Source: Marinobacter lipolyticus
GTDB taxonomy: Bacteria > Pseudomonadota > Gammaproteobacteria > Pseudomonadales > Oleiphilaceae
Length of the DNA stretch: 64,000 nucleotides
Assembly: GCF_018424605.1 (NCBI RefSeq)
Contig: NZ_QTKT01000009.1
Location: 121,004-185,003 of the forward strand
Direction of reading: 5' to 3'
The position numbers were made by a program, and so were the translations under genes. A model generated the notes under the pieces. It was not told where the DNA came from. It made no database searches and worked only from the letters and a program-made list of their open reading frames with translations. This document shows positions 52,391 to 61,443 of this stretch, one piece after another (within the stretch, counting starts at the first letter, position 1; every line of letters begins with the position of its first letter).

Positions 52391-54307
52391 ATGGCTGCCG
52401 CCACCCAGGACACCCAGCGCCCCCAGAACACCCGAGCGATTATGACCTTTCTGCGGGAGCATGCGCCTTTCTCGAACATGGACGACGCGCATCTTGCCCA
52501 CTTTGCCGAGCATGCATCGCTGCGCTTCTTCGCCGATGAAGACGTTGTGCTGTCTCCGGAAGACGGCCCGGTGAGAAGGTTTTACGTGGTCAAGCAGGGG
52601 CGGATTCGTGGTGAACGCCACAACGACAAAGATGGCAAGACAGAAACCACCTTTGAAATCAGCCAGGGCGAATGCTTCCCCCTCGCCGCTTTGATCGGTG
52701 AGCGCCCCACCCGCACGCTTCATCGCGCCTCCGGCGATACCTTCTGCCTGAGCATTGAGCACGATGCCTTCGTCACGCTGTTTTCTGACAGCGATCCGTT
52801 CCGGGATTTCTGCCTGAGGGGTGTCAGTAGCCTGCTTGACCAGGTCAATCAGCGCATCCAGTCCGGCGCCATGGCGTCCATGGGCTCCAGCAACTCACTG
52901 GACACGCCGCTGGAACGCTACGCCCTCAGAAATCCGATCGTCTGCTCGCCGGACCTCCCGGTGCGCAAGGCGGTGGCCCGCATGCACGAGAACAATGTGG
53001 GCAGCATCATCATCACCGACGACGAACGACATCCCACAGGGATTTTCACGCTGCGGGATCTGCGTACCATGGTGGCGGAAGAAAAGGGGCCGCTGGATAC
53101 CCCGGTCAGTCAGGTGATGACCAGAGACCCAATCTGTCTTACGGCTCACGCCGACGCCTTCGAAGCCGCGCTGCTGATGGCGGAGCATCATTTTGCTCAC
53201 CTCTGCGTGATCGATGAGGAGCGCCGCCTCATTGGGGTGGTATCGGAACGGGACCTGTTCGCCCTGCAACGCGTGGATCTGGTGAATCTTGCACGCACCA
53301 TTGGCACCGCCAGCCATTTGAGGACGCTGGTCAGTCTGCGCTCGGACGTTTCCCGGCTGGTGGATGCCATGCTCGCCCATGGCGCCGATTCCGGGCAGGT
53401 CGTGAAAATCATCACCACGCTCAACGACGTCACGGTTCGCCGGGTGCTGGAGCTGAACATCAAGAAAAACGATCCGGGCATCCCCTTCACCTGGCTCACC
53501 TTCGGTAGCGAGGGGCGACAGGAGCAGACGCTGCTCACCGATCAGGACAACGGTATCCTGTTCGACACCCCGCAGGGCATGACCGAGGATCAGGTTCGGG
53601 AAAAGCTGCTGCCATTCGCCCAGACGGTAAACCAGGAACTGGCCGAGTGTGGTTTCACCCTGTGCAAAGGCAACATCATGGCCAGCAACCCGAAACTGTG
53701 CCTGAGCGGAAAGGAATGGGACGACTGGTTTATCCGGTTTATCGATGCATCCACCCCACAGAACCTGGTCTATTCGTCGATTTTTCTGGATATGCGGGCC
53801 GTGTTCGGACCGACCAAGCCTCTGGAGGACCTGTTCGACAAAGTACTGACACGCATTCGCAAGAACGCTCTGTTCCAGAAGATGCTCGCCGGCAATGCCA
53901 TCACCCGCCGACCACCGCTCACCATGTTCCGCAGTTTCCGCTACGCCTCCGATGGCAGGAAGCACACCCTTGACCTGAAACGACAGGGACTTGCACCGTT
54001 TGTGGAAGCCGTGCGGGTGTTTGCCCTGGCCAATGGCGTTGAGGAGGCCAACACGCTGGAACGGATGGATCGCCTCGTGGCCAGGGAGGTGTTCGATCCC
54101 AAAGACGCCAATGCGTGGAAAGAAGCCTACAGCCTGATTCAGGCCATTCGGATGAGGGCTCACCAGGAAATGCTGGATCGGGGAGAGCCACTATCCAACT
54201 ACATTAATCCCGATGACCTGAACCCACTGGACCGACGGATTCTGCGCGAGTCTTTCCGCCAGGCACAACGGCTCCAGCAAAAGCTGGAAGTGACCTATCA
54301 ATTGTGA
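52391..54307 (+). CDS. cNMP-binding/CBS/DUF294 nucleotidyltransferase-like protein
   Basis: A 638-residue soluble protein. Domains in order: cyclic-nucleotide-binding fold (about 15-130), a CBS pair (about 165-290, with LPVRKAVARMHENNVGSIII and VSQVMTRDPICLTA), a DUF294 nucleotidyltransferase core near 370-400 (FGSEGRQEQTLLTDQDNGIL), and a helical DUF294 C-terminal domain. The GSxGR...DxD pattern is that of GlnD/protein-PII-like transferases, but the substrate is unknown. In pseudomonads and vibrios the same gene precedes the exonuclease and the DUF4212 symporter genes, as here. It suggests ligand-controlled nucleotidylation linked to solute use (inference). Confidence 0.9.
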   Translation: MAAATQDTQRPQNTRAIMTFLREHAPFSNMDDAHLAHFAEHASLRFFADEDVVLSPEDGPVRRFYVVKQGRIRGERHNDKDGKTETTFEISQGECFPLAALIGERPTRTLHRASGDTFCLSIEHDAFVTLFSDSDPFRDFCLRGVSSLLDQVNQRIQSGAMASMGSSNSLDTPLERYALRNPIVCSPDLPVRKAVARMHENNVGSIIITDDERHPTGIFTLRDLRTMVAEEKGPLDTPVSQVMTRDPICLTAHADAFEAALLMAEHHFAHLCVIDEERRLIGVVSERDLFALQRVDLVNLARTIGTASHLRTLVSLRSDVSRLVDAMLAHGADSGQVVKIITTLNDVTVRRVLELNIKKNDPGIPFTWLTFGSEGRQEQTLLTDQDNGILFDTPQGMTEDQVREKLLPFAQTVNQELAECGFTLCKGNIMASNPKLCLSGKEWDDWFIRFIDASTPQNLVYSSIFLDMRAVFGPTKPLEDLFDKVLTRIRKNALFQKMLAGNAITRRPPLTMFRSFRYASDGRKHTLDLKRQGLAPFVEAVRVFALANGVEEANTLERMDRLVAREVFDPKDANAWKEAYSLIQAIRMRAHQEMLDRGEPLSNYINPDDLNPLDRRILRESFRQAQRLQQKLEVTYQL

Positions 54308-55032
54308 GCCATGGGCCCGTTGTTATGCTGGAGCATATCCGACAATGGTTTGAACGACGCCGTGGCGGTGGCAGCCTTCACTGCGACCCGGAACAACTAC
54401 CCCACCCGAAGGCTGCCGGAGACCAGGCGCTGGCGAAAACCCGGCTAATTGTTCTGGACCTGGAGACCACCGGGCTGAACCCCTCCAGGGATCAGGTCAT
54501 TGCGATTGGAGCCGTGGCGATCTCTGCCAGCGTGATTCACCTGGCCGACCAGTTTGACCTGATCCTGCGCCGGCCTGAGCTTGATATCAGCGAAACCGTG
54601 CTCATCCACGGAATTGGTCCGGAAGCACTGACGCGGGGCCATGAAACCGAAGAGGCGCTGCTGCATCTGCTGGAATGGATGAACGGCGATCCGGTGCTGG
54701 CTTACCACTCCGCCTTCGATCAGAAGTTTCTGGAAAAGACCCTGAAGCAGACCCTGGGATATACCCGCAGCCACACCTGGATTGATGTAGCGGACATATT
54801 GCCTGCGTTCTTCCCAGACGCCAAAACCGGCGGGGCCGGGCTGGACCACTGGGCCGATTATTTCGGCCTGGAGGTCAGCGAGCGCCACCATGCCGCTGCA
54901 GATGCCATGGTAACCGCCGAATTGACGCTGGCGGCGCTGAACAAAGCCGGCAAACACGGCGTGATCACGCTGGCGGATCTGACTGACAAACTTCGCTATT
55001 ACCGACGCCTTAAAAGCATGCACCGTGTGTGA
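54304..55032 (+). CDS. DnaQ-like 3'-5' exonuclease
   Basis: DEDDh exonuclease of 242 residues. ExoI is DLETTGLNP (D52, E54), ExoII is YHSAFDQKFLEK, and ExoIII is HHAAADAMVTAEL with the catalytic His and Asp. It starts with a GTG at 54304 overlapping the DUF294 stop as GTGA. An internal ATG at 54325 is the alternative. It is a free-standing member of the PolC/DnaQ epsilon group and is not expected to be the replisome proofreader. Its constant pairing with the DUF294 gene is known from related genomes, but the joint role is not. Confidence 0.9.
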   Translation: MSHGPVVMLEHIRQWFERRRGGGSLHCDPEQLPHPKAAGDQALAKTRLIVLDLETTGLNPSRDQVIAIGAVAISASVIHLADQFDLILRRPELDISETVLIHGIGPEALTRGHETEEALLHLLEWMNGDPVLAYHSAFDQKFLEKTLKQTLGYTRSHTWIDVADILPAFFPDAKTGGAGLDHWADYFGLEVSERHHAAADAMVTAELTLAALNKAGKHGVITLADLTDKLRYYRRLKSMHRV

Positions 55033-55100
55033 TCGTGCCGGCGCTCTGAATCAGGAGATTTTACGGCAAATGACTGAGAATTAGACCTTTTGCCAATATC

Positions 55101-55106
55101 TATAAT
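55101..55106 (+). promoter_or_regulatory. Candidate -10 element for the symporter operon
   Basis: A perfect TATAAT lies 135 bases before the DUF4212 ATG. The hexamer 17 bp upstream, GAATTA, is a poor -35, so an activator may be needed, as known for acs/actP under CrbR in vibrios and pseudomonads. This is prediction only. Confidence 0.35.
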
Positions 55107-55156
55107 TCCCTTGACCAGTAAAGTCAGAGATGACAACAAGTCGGAGAAACACCTAT

Positions 55157-55231
55157 ATGAATAATAATTTCTCTTACGGTTTCAGCTCTTCAAAAACCCA
55201 CCCAACCTCCAAAACAACAACACAGGAGTGA
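55157..55231 (+). CDS. Possible 24-residue leader peptide upstream of the symporter
   Basis: An ATG at 55157 with GGAG 10 bases upstream opens a 24-codon frame (MNNNFSYGFSSSKTHPTSKT and four more residues) ending at a TGA whose preceding bases are the AGGAG ribosome-binding site of the DUF4212 gene. Translation through it would therefore run over that site. It is rich in Ser, Thr and Asn. It may be a chance frame or a translation-coupled leader. Confidence 0.3.
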   Translation: MNNNFSYGFSSSKTHPTSKTTTQE

Positions 55232-55235
55232 TCCT

Positions 55236-55499
55236 ATGTCAGGTCATAGCTACGACGCTGAAAAATACTGGAAGGCGAACCTTCGCCTTATATTCGGGAG
55301 CCTGATCGTCTGGGCCCTGGTGTCCTATGGCTTTGCCATCCTGCTGCGCCCTCTGCTGGCGGGCATTGAATTTGGCGGAACCGATCTTGGCTTCTGGTTC
55401 GCCCAGCAGGGTTCGATTCTTACCTTCATCGCTCTGATTTTCTTTTATGCCTGGCGCATGAACAGAATCGACGAGCAATTCGGCGTGCATGAGGAGTAA
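55236..55499 (+). CDS. DUF4212 small subunit of a sodium/solute symporter
   Basis: An 87-residue membrane protein with two helices (LIFGSLIVWALVSYGFAILL and GSILTFIALIFFYAWRM). The N-terminal YWKANLRLI and the C-terminal MNRIDEQFGV are hallmarks of DUF4212, the small subunit found directly before VC_2705-type SSS symporters. AGGAG lies 8 bases upstream of the ATG. It is separated from the large subunit by 6 bases, so the two are made together. Confidence 0.92.
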   Translation: MSGHSYDAEKYWKANLRLIFGSLIVWALVSYGFAILLRPLLAGIEFGGTDLGFWFAQQGSILTFIALIFFYAWRMNRIDEQFGVHEE

Positions 55500-55505
55500 G
55501 ATCGT

Positions 55506-57272
55506 ATGAGCCAATTTGCTATCAACCTATTGTTCGTGGGGGGCTCCTTCCTCCTCTATATCGGTATCGCCATCTGGGCGAAAGCTGGCACCACCAGCGA
55601 CTTCTACGTTGCCGGTGGCGGCGTTCATCCGGTGACCAACGGTATGGCCATCGGTGCTGACTGGATGTCTGCGGCATCCTTCATTTCCATGGCGGGCCTG
55701 ATCGCCGCTGGCGGTTACGCCAACTCAACCTTCCTGATGGGCTGGACCGGCGGCTACGTGCTTCTGGCCATGCTGCTTGCCCCTTACCTGCGTAAGTTCG
55801 GCAAGTTCACGGTGCCGGAGTTCATTGGCGATCGCTTCTACAGCAAACAGGCGCGCCTGGTAGCCGTGGTCTGCTTGATCGTGGCGTCCGTTACTTACGT
55901 TATCGGCCAGATGGCCGGCGCCGGCGTGGCTTTCTCCCGCTTCCTGGAAGTTGACGCCACCATGGGCCTGATCATTGCGGCCGTGGTTGTCTTCATTTAC
56001 GCCGTTCTCGGCGGCATGAAAGGCATTACCTACACCCAGGTCGCCCAGTACTGCGTACTGATCATTGCCTACACCATTCCTGCGGTGTTCATATCCCTGC
56101 AGCTGACGGGCAACCCGCTTCCGCCACTGGGCCTGTTCTCGACTCACATCGAATCCGGTGTACCGCTGCTTGAGCGTCTTGACCAGATCATCACCGAACT
56201 GGGCTTCCGTGATTACACCGACGACGTCGACAACAAGCTGAACATGGTGCTGTTCACCCTGTCGCTGATGATCGGTACGGCCGGCCTCCCCCACGTCATC
56301 ATCCGGTTCTTCACCGTACCCAAGGTTGCTGATGCGCGCTGGTCCGCTGGCTGGGCACTGGTCTTCATCGCCCTGCTGTACCTGACCGCTCCGGCTGTTG
56401 CTTCCATGGCCCGTCTGAACCTGATGACCACCATCTATCCGGAAGGACCGGCGGCACAGCCGATCGAATACGACAATCGTCCGGCGTGGATGGCGACCTG
56501 GGAAGAGACCGGTCTGATCACCTATGAAGACAAGAACAGCGATGGCCGCATCCAGTTGTATAACGAGTCCGAAGCCTTTGCTCCGGAAGCCGAAAGCCGT
56601 GGCTGGAATGGCAACGAGCTGGTGGTCAACAACGACATCCTGGTTCTGGCCAACCCGGAAATCGCCAATCTGCCTGGCTGGGTGATTGGTCTGATTGCCG
56701 CCGGTGGTCTGGCAGCCGCATTGTCGACCGCTGCCGGTCTGTTGCTGGCGATCTCGTCGGCGGTCAGCCATGACCTGATCAAAGGTGCCATCAACCCGAA
56801 GATTACGGAGAAAGGCGAGCTGAAAGCGGCGCGTATCTCAATGGCCGTCGCCATTGTGGTTGCGACCTATCTCGGCGCCAACCCTCCCGGCTTCGCGGCA
56901 CAGGTTGTTGCGCTGGCGTTTGGTATCGCCGCCGCTTCCCTGTTCCCGGCGCTGATGATGGGTATCTTCTCCAAGCGTGTAAACAACAAGGGCGCCGTCG
57001 CCGGCATGCTGGCTGGCCTGGGCTCCACCCTGGTTTACATCTTCATCTTCCTGGGCTGGTTCTTCATTCCCGGTACCAATAACCTCGCCAACACACCGGA
57101 CAACTGGCTGCTGGGTATCTCCCCGCTGTCGTTTGGTGCAGTTGGTGCCCTGATCAACTTTGCGGTAGCCTTTGCAGTCTCTCATGCGACTGAAGAACCG
57201 CCCGTTGAAATTCAGGAGCTGGTTGAAAGCGTCCGTTACCCACGTGGTGCCGGTTCTGCTCACGACCACTAA
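55506..57272 (+). CDS. Sodium:solute symporter, ActP-like (VC_2705 subfamily)
   Basis: A 588-residue SSS-family (SLC5-like) transporter with about 13 helices. Recognisable segments are DFYVAGGGVHPVTNGMAIG, ADWMSAASFISMAGLI, GLPHVIIRFFTV, and AAGGLAAALSTAAGLLLAIS with the Na+-site region in helix 8. An unusual hydrophilic insert of about 60 residues lies near 310-370 (IEYDNRPAWMATWEETG) and is typical of this subfamily. Relatives sit beside acetyl-CoA synthetase or CrbS genes, so acetate or another short monocarboxylate is likely (inference). Confidence 0.92.
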   Translation: MSQFAINLLFVGGSFLLYIGIAIWAKAGTTSDFYVAGGGVHPVTNGMAIGADWMSAASFISMAGLIAAGGYANSTFLMGWTGGYVLLAMLLAPYLRKFGKFTVPEFIGDRFYSKQARLVAVVCLIVASVTYVIGQMAGAGVAFSRFLEVDATMGLIIAAVVVFIYAVLGGMKGITYTQVAQYCVLIIAYTIPAVFISLQLTGNPLPPLGLFSTHIESGVPLLERLDQIITELGFRDYTDDVDNKLNMVLFTLSLMIGTAGLPHVIIRFFTVPKVADARWSAGWALVFIALLYLTAPAVASMARLNLMTTIYPEGPAAQPIEYDNRPAWMATWEETGLITYEDKNSDGRIQLYNESEAFAPEAESRGWNGNELVVNNDILVLANPEIANLPGWVIGLIAAGGLAAALSTAAGLLLAISSAVSHDLIKGAINPKITEKGELKAARISMAVAIVVATYLGANPPGFAAQVVALAFGIAAASLFPALMMGIFSKRVNNKGAVAGMLAGLGSTLVYIFIFLGWFFIPGTNNLANTPDNWLLGISPLSFGAVGALINFAVAFAVSHATEEPPVEIQELVESVRYPRGAGSAHDH

Positions 57273-57318
57273 GCAACAAGTCAACCGCTCTCAGTCTCTA
57301 CGCTGACGGTTGATCCAG

Positions 57319-57353
57319 AACGGGCTTCCTCTGAGAGGGAGCCCGTTTTTTTT
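57319..57353 (+). terminator. Rho-independent terminator after the symporter
   Basis: AACGGGCT pairs with AGCCCGTT around an inner CCTC/GAGG stem, followed by eight T residues. It is a strong intrinsic terminator. Its end is only 15 bases before the ATG of the next gene (57369). Confidence 0.88.
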
Positions 57354-57368
57354 CGAGGAAAGCCAATT

Positions 57369-57872
57369 ATGTTCTGGACTTTTGTAGCGACCATTTTCTC
57401 TGGCCTGGGCGCCGCGGGCATCGCCCTTGGTATACGTGCCCTGACCCGTAAGAAGGCCCCCAAGTGGATCATCCCGGCATTTGCAGGGGCGGGGATGCTT
57501 GCCTACCTGGTGTACGGGGAATACAACTGGTTTGAACACAAACAAACACTGCTACCGGAAGAGGCGGTCGTCGTCAGTACTGAAAAGTACGGTGCGCCGT
57601 GGCGCCCCTGGACGTACGTGATTCCCCAGGTGACAGCCTTCACCGTGCTCGACACCGACAGCCTGGTGCGGGACAACCTAGGTCACAATGTGGTCCGCTT
57701 CAATCTGTACCGGTTCGAGCAGTCCTACACCGATGCGGTATCCCATAAGATGTACCTGCTCAACTGCGACACCCGCGAGCTGGTACCTTTTGACCGGGAC
57801 AACCAGCCGGACCTGAATGAACTGCGTGCCCTGCCCGACGACGACACGCTGGTGAGGGCGGCATGCAGCTAA
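57369..57872 (+). CDS. Uncharacterised two-helix membrane protein
   Basis: A 167-residue protein that I cannot assign to a named family. Two hydrophobic segments, FVATIFSGLGAAGIALGIRA and IIPAFAGAGMLAYLVYGEY, flank a short basic loop. The remaining 110 residues are predicted to be outside the membrane, with YGAPWRPWTYVIPQVTAF and the acidic tail ending in two isolated Cys. GAGGAAA lies upstream of the ATG. It is positioned between the symporter terminator and the SLC5-type sensor kinase, 52 bases before the latter. An accessory role in transport or sensing is plausible but unproven. Confidence 0.75.
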   Translation: MFWTFVATIFSGLGAAGIALGIRALTRKKAPKWIIPAFAGAGMLAYLVYGEYNWFEHKQTLLPEEAVVVSTEKYGAPWRPWTYVIPQVTAFTVLDTDSLVRDNLGHNVVRFNLYRFEQSYTDAVSHKMYLLNCDTRELVPFDRDNQPDLNELRALPDDDTLVRAACS

Positions 57873-57924
57873 CCCGGTTCGCCGGGTCTGACATCTACCT
57901 TTAGTTTTTTGGGAAAGCCTGTTT

Positions 57925-60900
57925 ATGCTCAGTGGCTGGCTGTTAGTTCTTATCTCAATCACTTACATCTCGCTGCTGTTTGCCATTGCCTGGGCTGGCG
58001 ACCGTCATCCCGGGCTCTACCGCCGCCGCTGGGCACGCACCCACATCTACGCCCTGTCGCTGGCGGTCTACTTTACGTCCTGGACGTTCTACGGGGCCGT
58101 GGGCCGCGCTACCCAGGAAGGGCTGGGGTTTCTGCCGATCTACCTTGGCCCGCTGCTGGTTTTCGTCTTCGGCGCACCACTGTTGCGCCGCATCATCTAC
58201 ATCAGCAAACGCAATAACAGCACTTCGATCGCAGATTTCATTGCGTCCCGTTATGGCAAGTCCCAGATCCTTGCGGCGATGATTGCCACCTTTGCATTGA
58301 TCGGCAGCGTTCCGTATATCGCCCTGCAGCTGAAAGCCATTTCGATGGGGTTCAATGTGCTGTCCGACACCGGTCATGGGTATCAGGAACTGAGCAGCGC
58401 CGCCTGGAAAGATTCAGCCTGGTACATCACTCTGGTTCTGGCGGTTTTCACGGTGCTGTTCGGCACGCGCCACCTCGAATCCACCGAGCACCATCGGGGT
58501 ATGATTCAGGCGGTGGCGTTCGAGTCCCTGATCAAGCTTGTCGCGTTCGTCGCGGTCGGGCTCTTCGTCAGTTTTGGACTGTTCGGGGGCTTTGGCGATC
58601 TGCTGGCCAACGTCAGGGAAGCGGATCTCACCGGCGTGCTGACCACCGATGGCGTTGAGGCACCGGCCTTCATCACCCAGACACTGGTCGCGATGCTGGC
58701 CATTATCTGCCTGCCCCGACAGTTTCATGTGATGGTGGTGGAAAACACAGACCACCGGGATTTTGAAACGGCGCGGTGGGCGATGCCCATCTATCTGATT
58801 ATTGCCAGTGCGTTTGTGCTCCCAATTGCAGCCGCCGGCCTGCTCTATCCCGAAGCCGCCAGTACCGACCCCGATATCCTGATCCTCAAGCTGCCGATTC
58901 TTGCCGGTGAGGAGTGGCTCGCCATCCTGGCCTTCCTGGGTGGGGGTTCCGCCGCAGCGGCGATGGTCATCGTCTGCTCCGTGGCCATCGCCACCATGGT
59001 GAGTAACGAAATCATCATGCCTGCCCTGCTCAAGTTTTTCCGGCCACGAATGAATCAGCGCGCGGATCTGAGCCATCTGCTCCTCAGCATTCGCCGTGTC
59101 GCGATTTTTGTCGTCATGCTGACGGCCTATGGCTTCTATCGAATGGCGGGGGCAGATTACAGCCTTACCGCGTTCGGCCTGCTGTCCTTTGCCGCCGCAG
59201 CGCAGTTCGGCCCCGCGCTGGTCGGCGGGATCATCTGGCGGCGCGGTAACTTCACCGGCGCGGCCTGGGGGCTCGGGCTCGGCTTTTTGCTGTGGTGCTA
59301 CACCCTGCTACTACCCGCACTCGCTTCCACCGGATGGCTGACTGAAACCCTGATCGACAAGGGGCTGTGGGGGCTGAGCTGGACACGTCCCACGGCGCTT
59401 TTCGGGCTGGAACTCGACCGCATCAGCCACGGTATTATCTGGAGCCTGGGCGTCAATACCGTCACCTACATCGTACTCTCGATGCTGACACGCCAGAGGG
59501 TTCGGGAAAAAATCCAGATTGCTTCGTTCTTCCACGACCCGCAACCCAAAGCCGAAACACCGCAGCATCAAACCTGGCAGGGAGAGATTCTCACGTCTGA
59601 TCTGCAGGCGCTGACCGATCGCTTCATGGGTGAGGAACGGTCAGAAACCCTGTTCCGCAACTACGAGCGCCGTAACGCCATCCGACTGCATCCGCACCGC
59701 CCGGCCTCATCGCACCTGATGAAATACATCGAGCGCCAGCTGGCGTCGGTCATTGGCGCCTCCACGGCCCGGGTTGTGCTGGAATCCACGCTCACCGGCC
59801 GGGACATGCAGATCGAAGACGTCGTCAGCATTGTCGACGAAGCGTCCCAGGCAATGACCTTCAGCCGGGAACTGCTCCAGTCTGCCATCGAGAACATCAG
59901 CCTTGGTGTTTCGGTGGTGAACCACCAGCAGCAATTGGTAGTCTGGAACCATCGCTACCTTGAGTTGTTCAACTACCCCACCGGTTATGTCCGAGTCGGT
60001 CGCCCGGTGGAGGATCTGATGCGCTATAACCTCACCAACGCCAACCTGTCGGCGCGGAGAATTGACGAAATCATCCTCGACCGCTGTGAAAACATGCGCC
60101 ACGGGCGCCCGGTGTCGTACGAACGTCAGCGCCCGGACGGTACGGTGCTGCGGGTGGACGGCAGCCCCATCCCCGGTGGAGGCTATGTCACCACCTTCCA
60201 GGATATTACCGCCATGCGACGGACCGAACAGGCGCTGAAGGAAACCAACATCTATCTCGAGCAGCGGGTCAAAGAGCGCACCCAGGAGCTTCAGGTCATC
60301 AATGAACAGATGCTCAAGGCCAAATCCGTGGCGGAACAGGCCAACCAGAGCAAAACCCGCTTCCTGGCGTCTGCCAGCCATGACCTGTTGCAGCCCCTGA
60401 ACGCGGCCAGACTGTTTACTTCGGCACTGGCAGGCAAAGCCGGTGAAGGCGATATGAAGAACCTGGTCGAGCACATCGACAGCTCTCTGGGTGCCGCCGA
60501 GGAAATCATCAGTACCCTGCTCGACATTTCCAAACTGGACGCCGGAGCTCTTGAGCCGGATATCGGTACCTTCCCGGTCAACGACATCATGCGTCATCTG
60601 GCCACCGATTTTTCCGCCATTTCCCAGGATCAGGGGCTGGAACTGCACGTTGTTCCCAGCACGGTCTGGATCCGTTCGGACGCCAAATTACTGAGGCGGG
60701 TTATCCAGAACTTCCTGTCCAACGCCATTCGCTACACGCCTGAGGGAAAGATCCTCCTCGGTTGCCGGCGCCTGAAGGGCTACATACGTATTGAAGTCTG
60801 GGACACCGGCCCAGGCATCCCGGACGACCAGTTGACCCATATCTTTGAAGAGTTTCGCAGATTTCAGCACGGGCGGGATAAGAAAGGCCTTGGCCTGGGG

Positions 60901-61443
60901 CTCGCCATTGTGGACCGCATCAGTGGCATGCTGAATCACCCGGTGAATGTCCACTCGGTGCAGGGCCGGGGAAGCGTTTTCAGCATTACCGTTCCAACGG
61001 CACCTCCTGAACAGCCCCAGACCCCGACCGGCCGACCCCAAAGCCAATCGCGGCGGGTCTCCAGCCTGGGCGGCCTTCACGTGCTGTGCATCGATAATGA
61101 CCCGGCCATTCTGCAGGGAATGGTCGCCTTGCTGGGGAACTGGCAATGCGATGTCACCGCAGCGGAGAGCCTTGAGGATGCCCGCCTCAAACTGCAGGGA
61201 CGGGAACCCGATATCATGCTTGCGGACTATCAGCTTGATGACAACAAGAACGGTCTGGATGCGATGGACGCCCTGAGAGCTGGATTCGTAAATGATATAT
61301 CGGGCATACTGATTACCGGTTACATGGCTCCTGAGGTCAGGGAGGACGCCATTGCCAGGGGCTATCAGATTCTCTATAAGCCGGTGAAGCCTGCCGCCTT
61401 GCGGGCACTGGTTAACAAATTGCTGAAACAGAAACGCCCATGA
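57925..61443 (+). CDS. CrbS/MxtR-like hybrid sensor kinase (SLC5-STAC-PAS-HisKA-HATPase-REC)
   Basis: A 1172-residue membrane kinase. Residues 1-540 form an SLC5/SSS transporter-like domain with about 13 helices. A STAC linker lies near 590-650 (HLMKYIERQLASVIGAST). A PAS domain at 650-780 is followed by a coiled coil. HisKA carries the phospho-His H819 in FLASASHDLLQPLNAARLF. HATPase_c has NAIRYTPEG, DTGPGIPDD and GLGLGLAIVDRI. The C-terminal REC has phospho-acceptor D1101 in MLADYQLDD. The length and REC match CrbS/MxtR, which control acetate use, rather than CbrA. Its stop overlaps the next gene by ATGA. Confidence 0.93.
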   Translation: MLSGWLLVLISITYISLLFAIAWAGDRHPGLYRRRWARTHIYALSLAVYFTSWTFYGAVGRATQEGLGFLPIYLGPLLVFVFGAPLLRRIIYISKRNNSTSIADFIASRYGKSQILAAMIATFALIGSVPYIALQLKAISMGFNVLSDTGHGYQELSSAAWKDSAWYITLVLAVFTVLFGTRHLESTEHHRGMIQAVAFESLIKLVAFVAVGLFVSFGLFGGFGDLLANVREADLTGVLTTDGVEAPAFITQTLVAMLAIICLPRQFHVMVVENTDHRDFETARWAMPIYLIIASAFVLPIAAAGLLYPEAASTDPDILILKLPILAGEEWLAILAFLGGGSAAAAMVIVCSVAIATMVSNEIIMPALLKFFRPRMNQRADLSHLLLSIRRVAIFVVMLTAYGFYRMAGADYSLTAFGLLSFAAAAQFGPALVGGIIWRRGNFTGAAWGLGLGFLLWCYTLLLPALASTGWLTETLIDKGLWGLSWTRPTALFGLELDRISHGIIWSLGVNTVTYIVLSMLTRQRVREKIQIASFFHDPQPKAETPQHQTWQGEILTSDLQALTDRFMGEERSETLFRNYERRNAIRLHPHRPASSHLMKYIERQLASVIGASTARVVLESTLTGRDMQIEDVVSIVDEASQAMTFSRELLQSAIENISLGVSVVNHQQQLVVWNHRYLELFNYPTGYVRVGRPVEDLMRYNLTNANLSARRIDEIILDRCENMRHGRPVSYERQRPDGTVLRVDGSPIPGGGYVTTFQDITAMRRTEQALKETNIYLEQRVKERTQELQVINEQMLKAKSVAEQANQSKTRFLASASHDLLQPLNAARLFTSALAGKAGEGDMKNLVEHIDSSLGAAEEIISTLLDISKLDAGALEPDIGTFPVNDIMRHLATDFSAISQDQGLELHVVPSTVWIRSDAKLLRRVIQNFLSNAIRYTPEGKILLGCRRLKGYIRIEVWDTGPGIPDDQLTHIFEEFRRFQHGRDKKGLGLGLAIVDRISGMLNHPVNVHSVQGRGSVFSITVPTAPPEQPQTPTGRPQSQSRRVSSLGGLHVLCIDNDPAILQGMVALLGNWQCDVTAAESLEDARLKLQGREPDIMLADYQLDDNKNGLDAMDALRAGFVNDISGILITGYMAPEVREDAIARGYQILYKPVKPAALRALVNKLLKQKRP

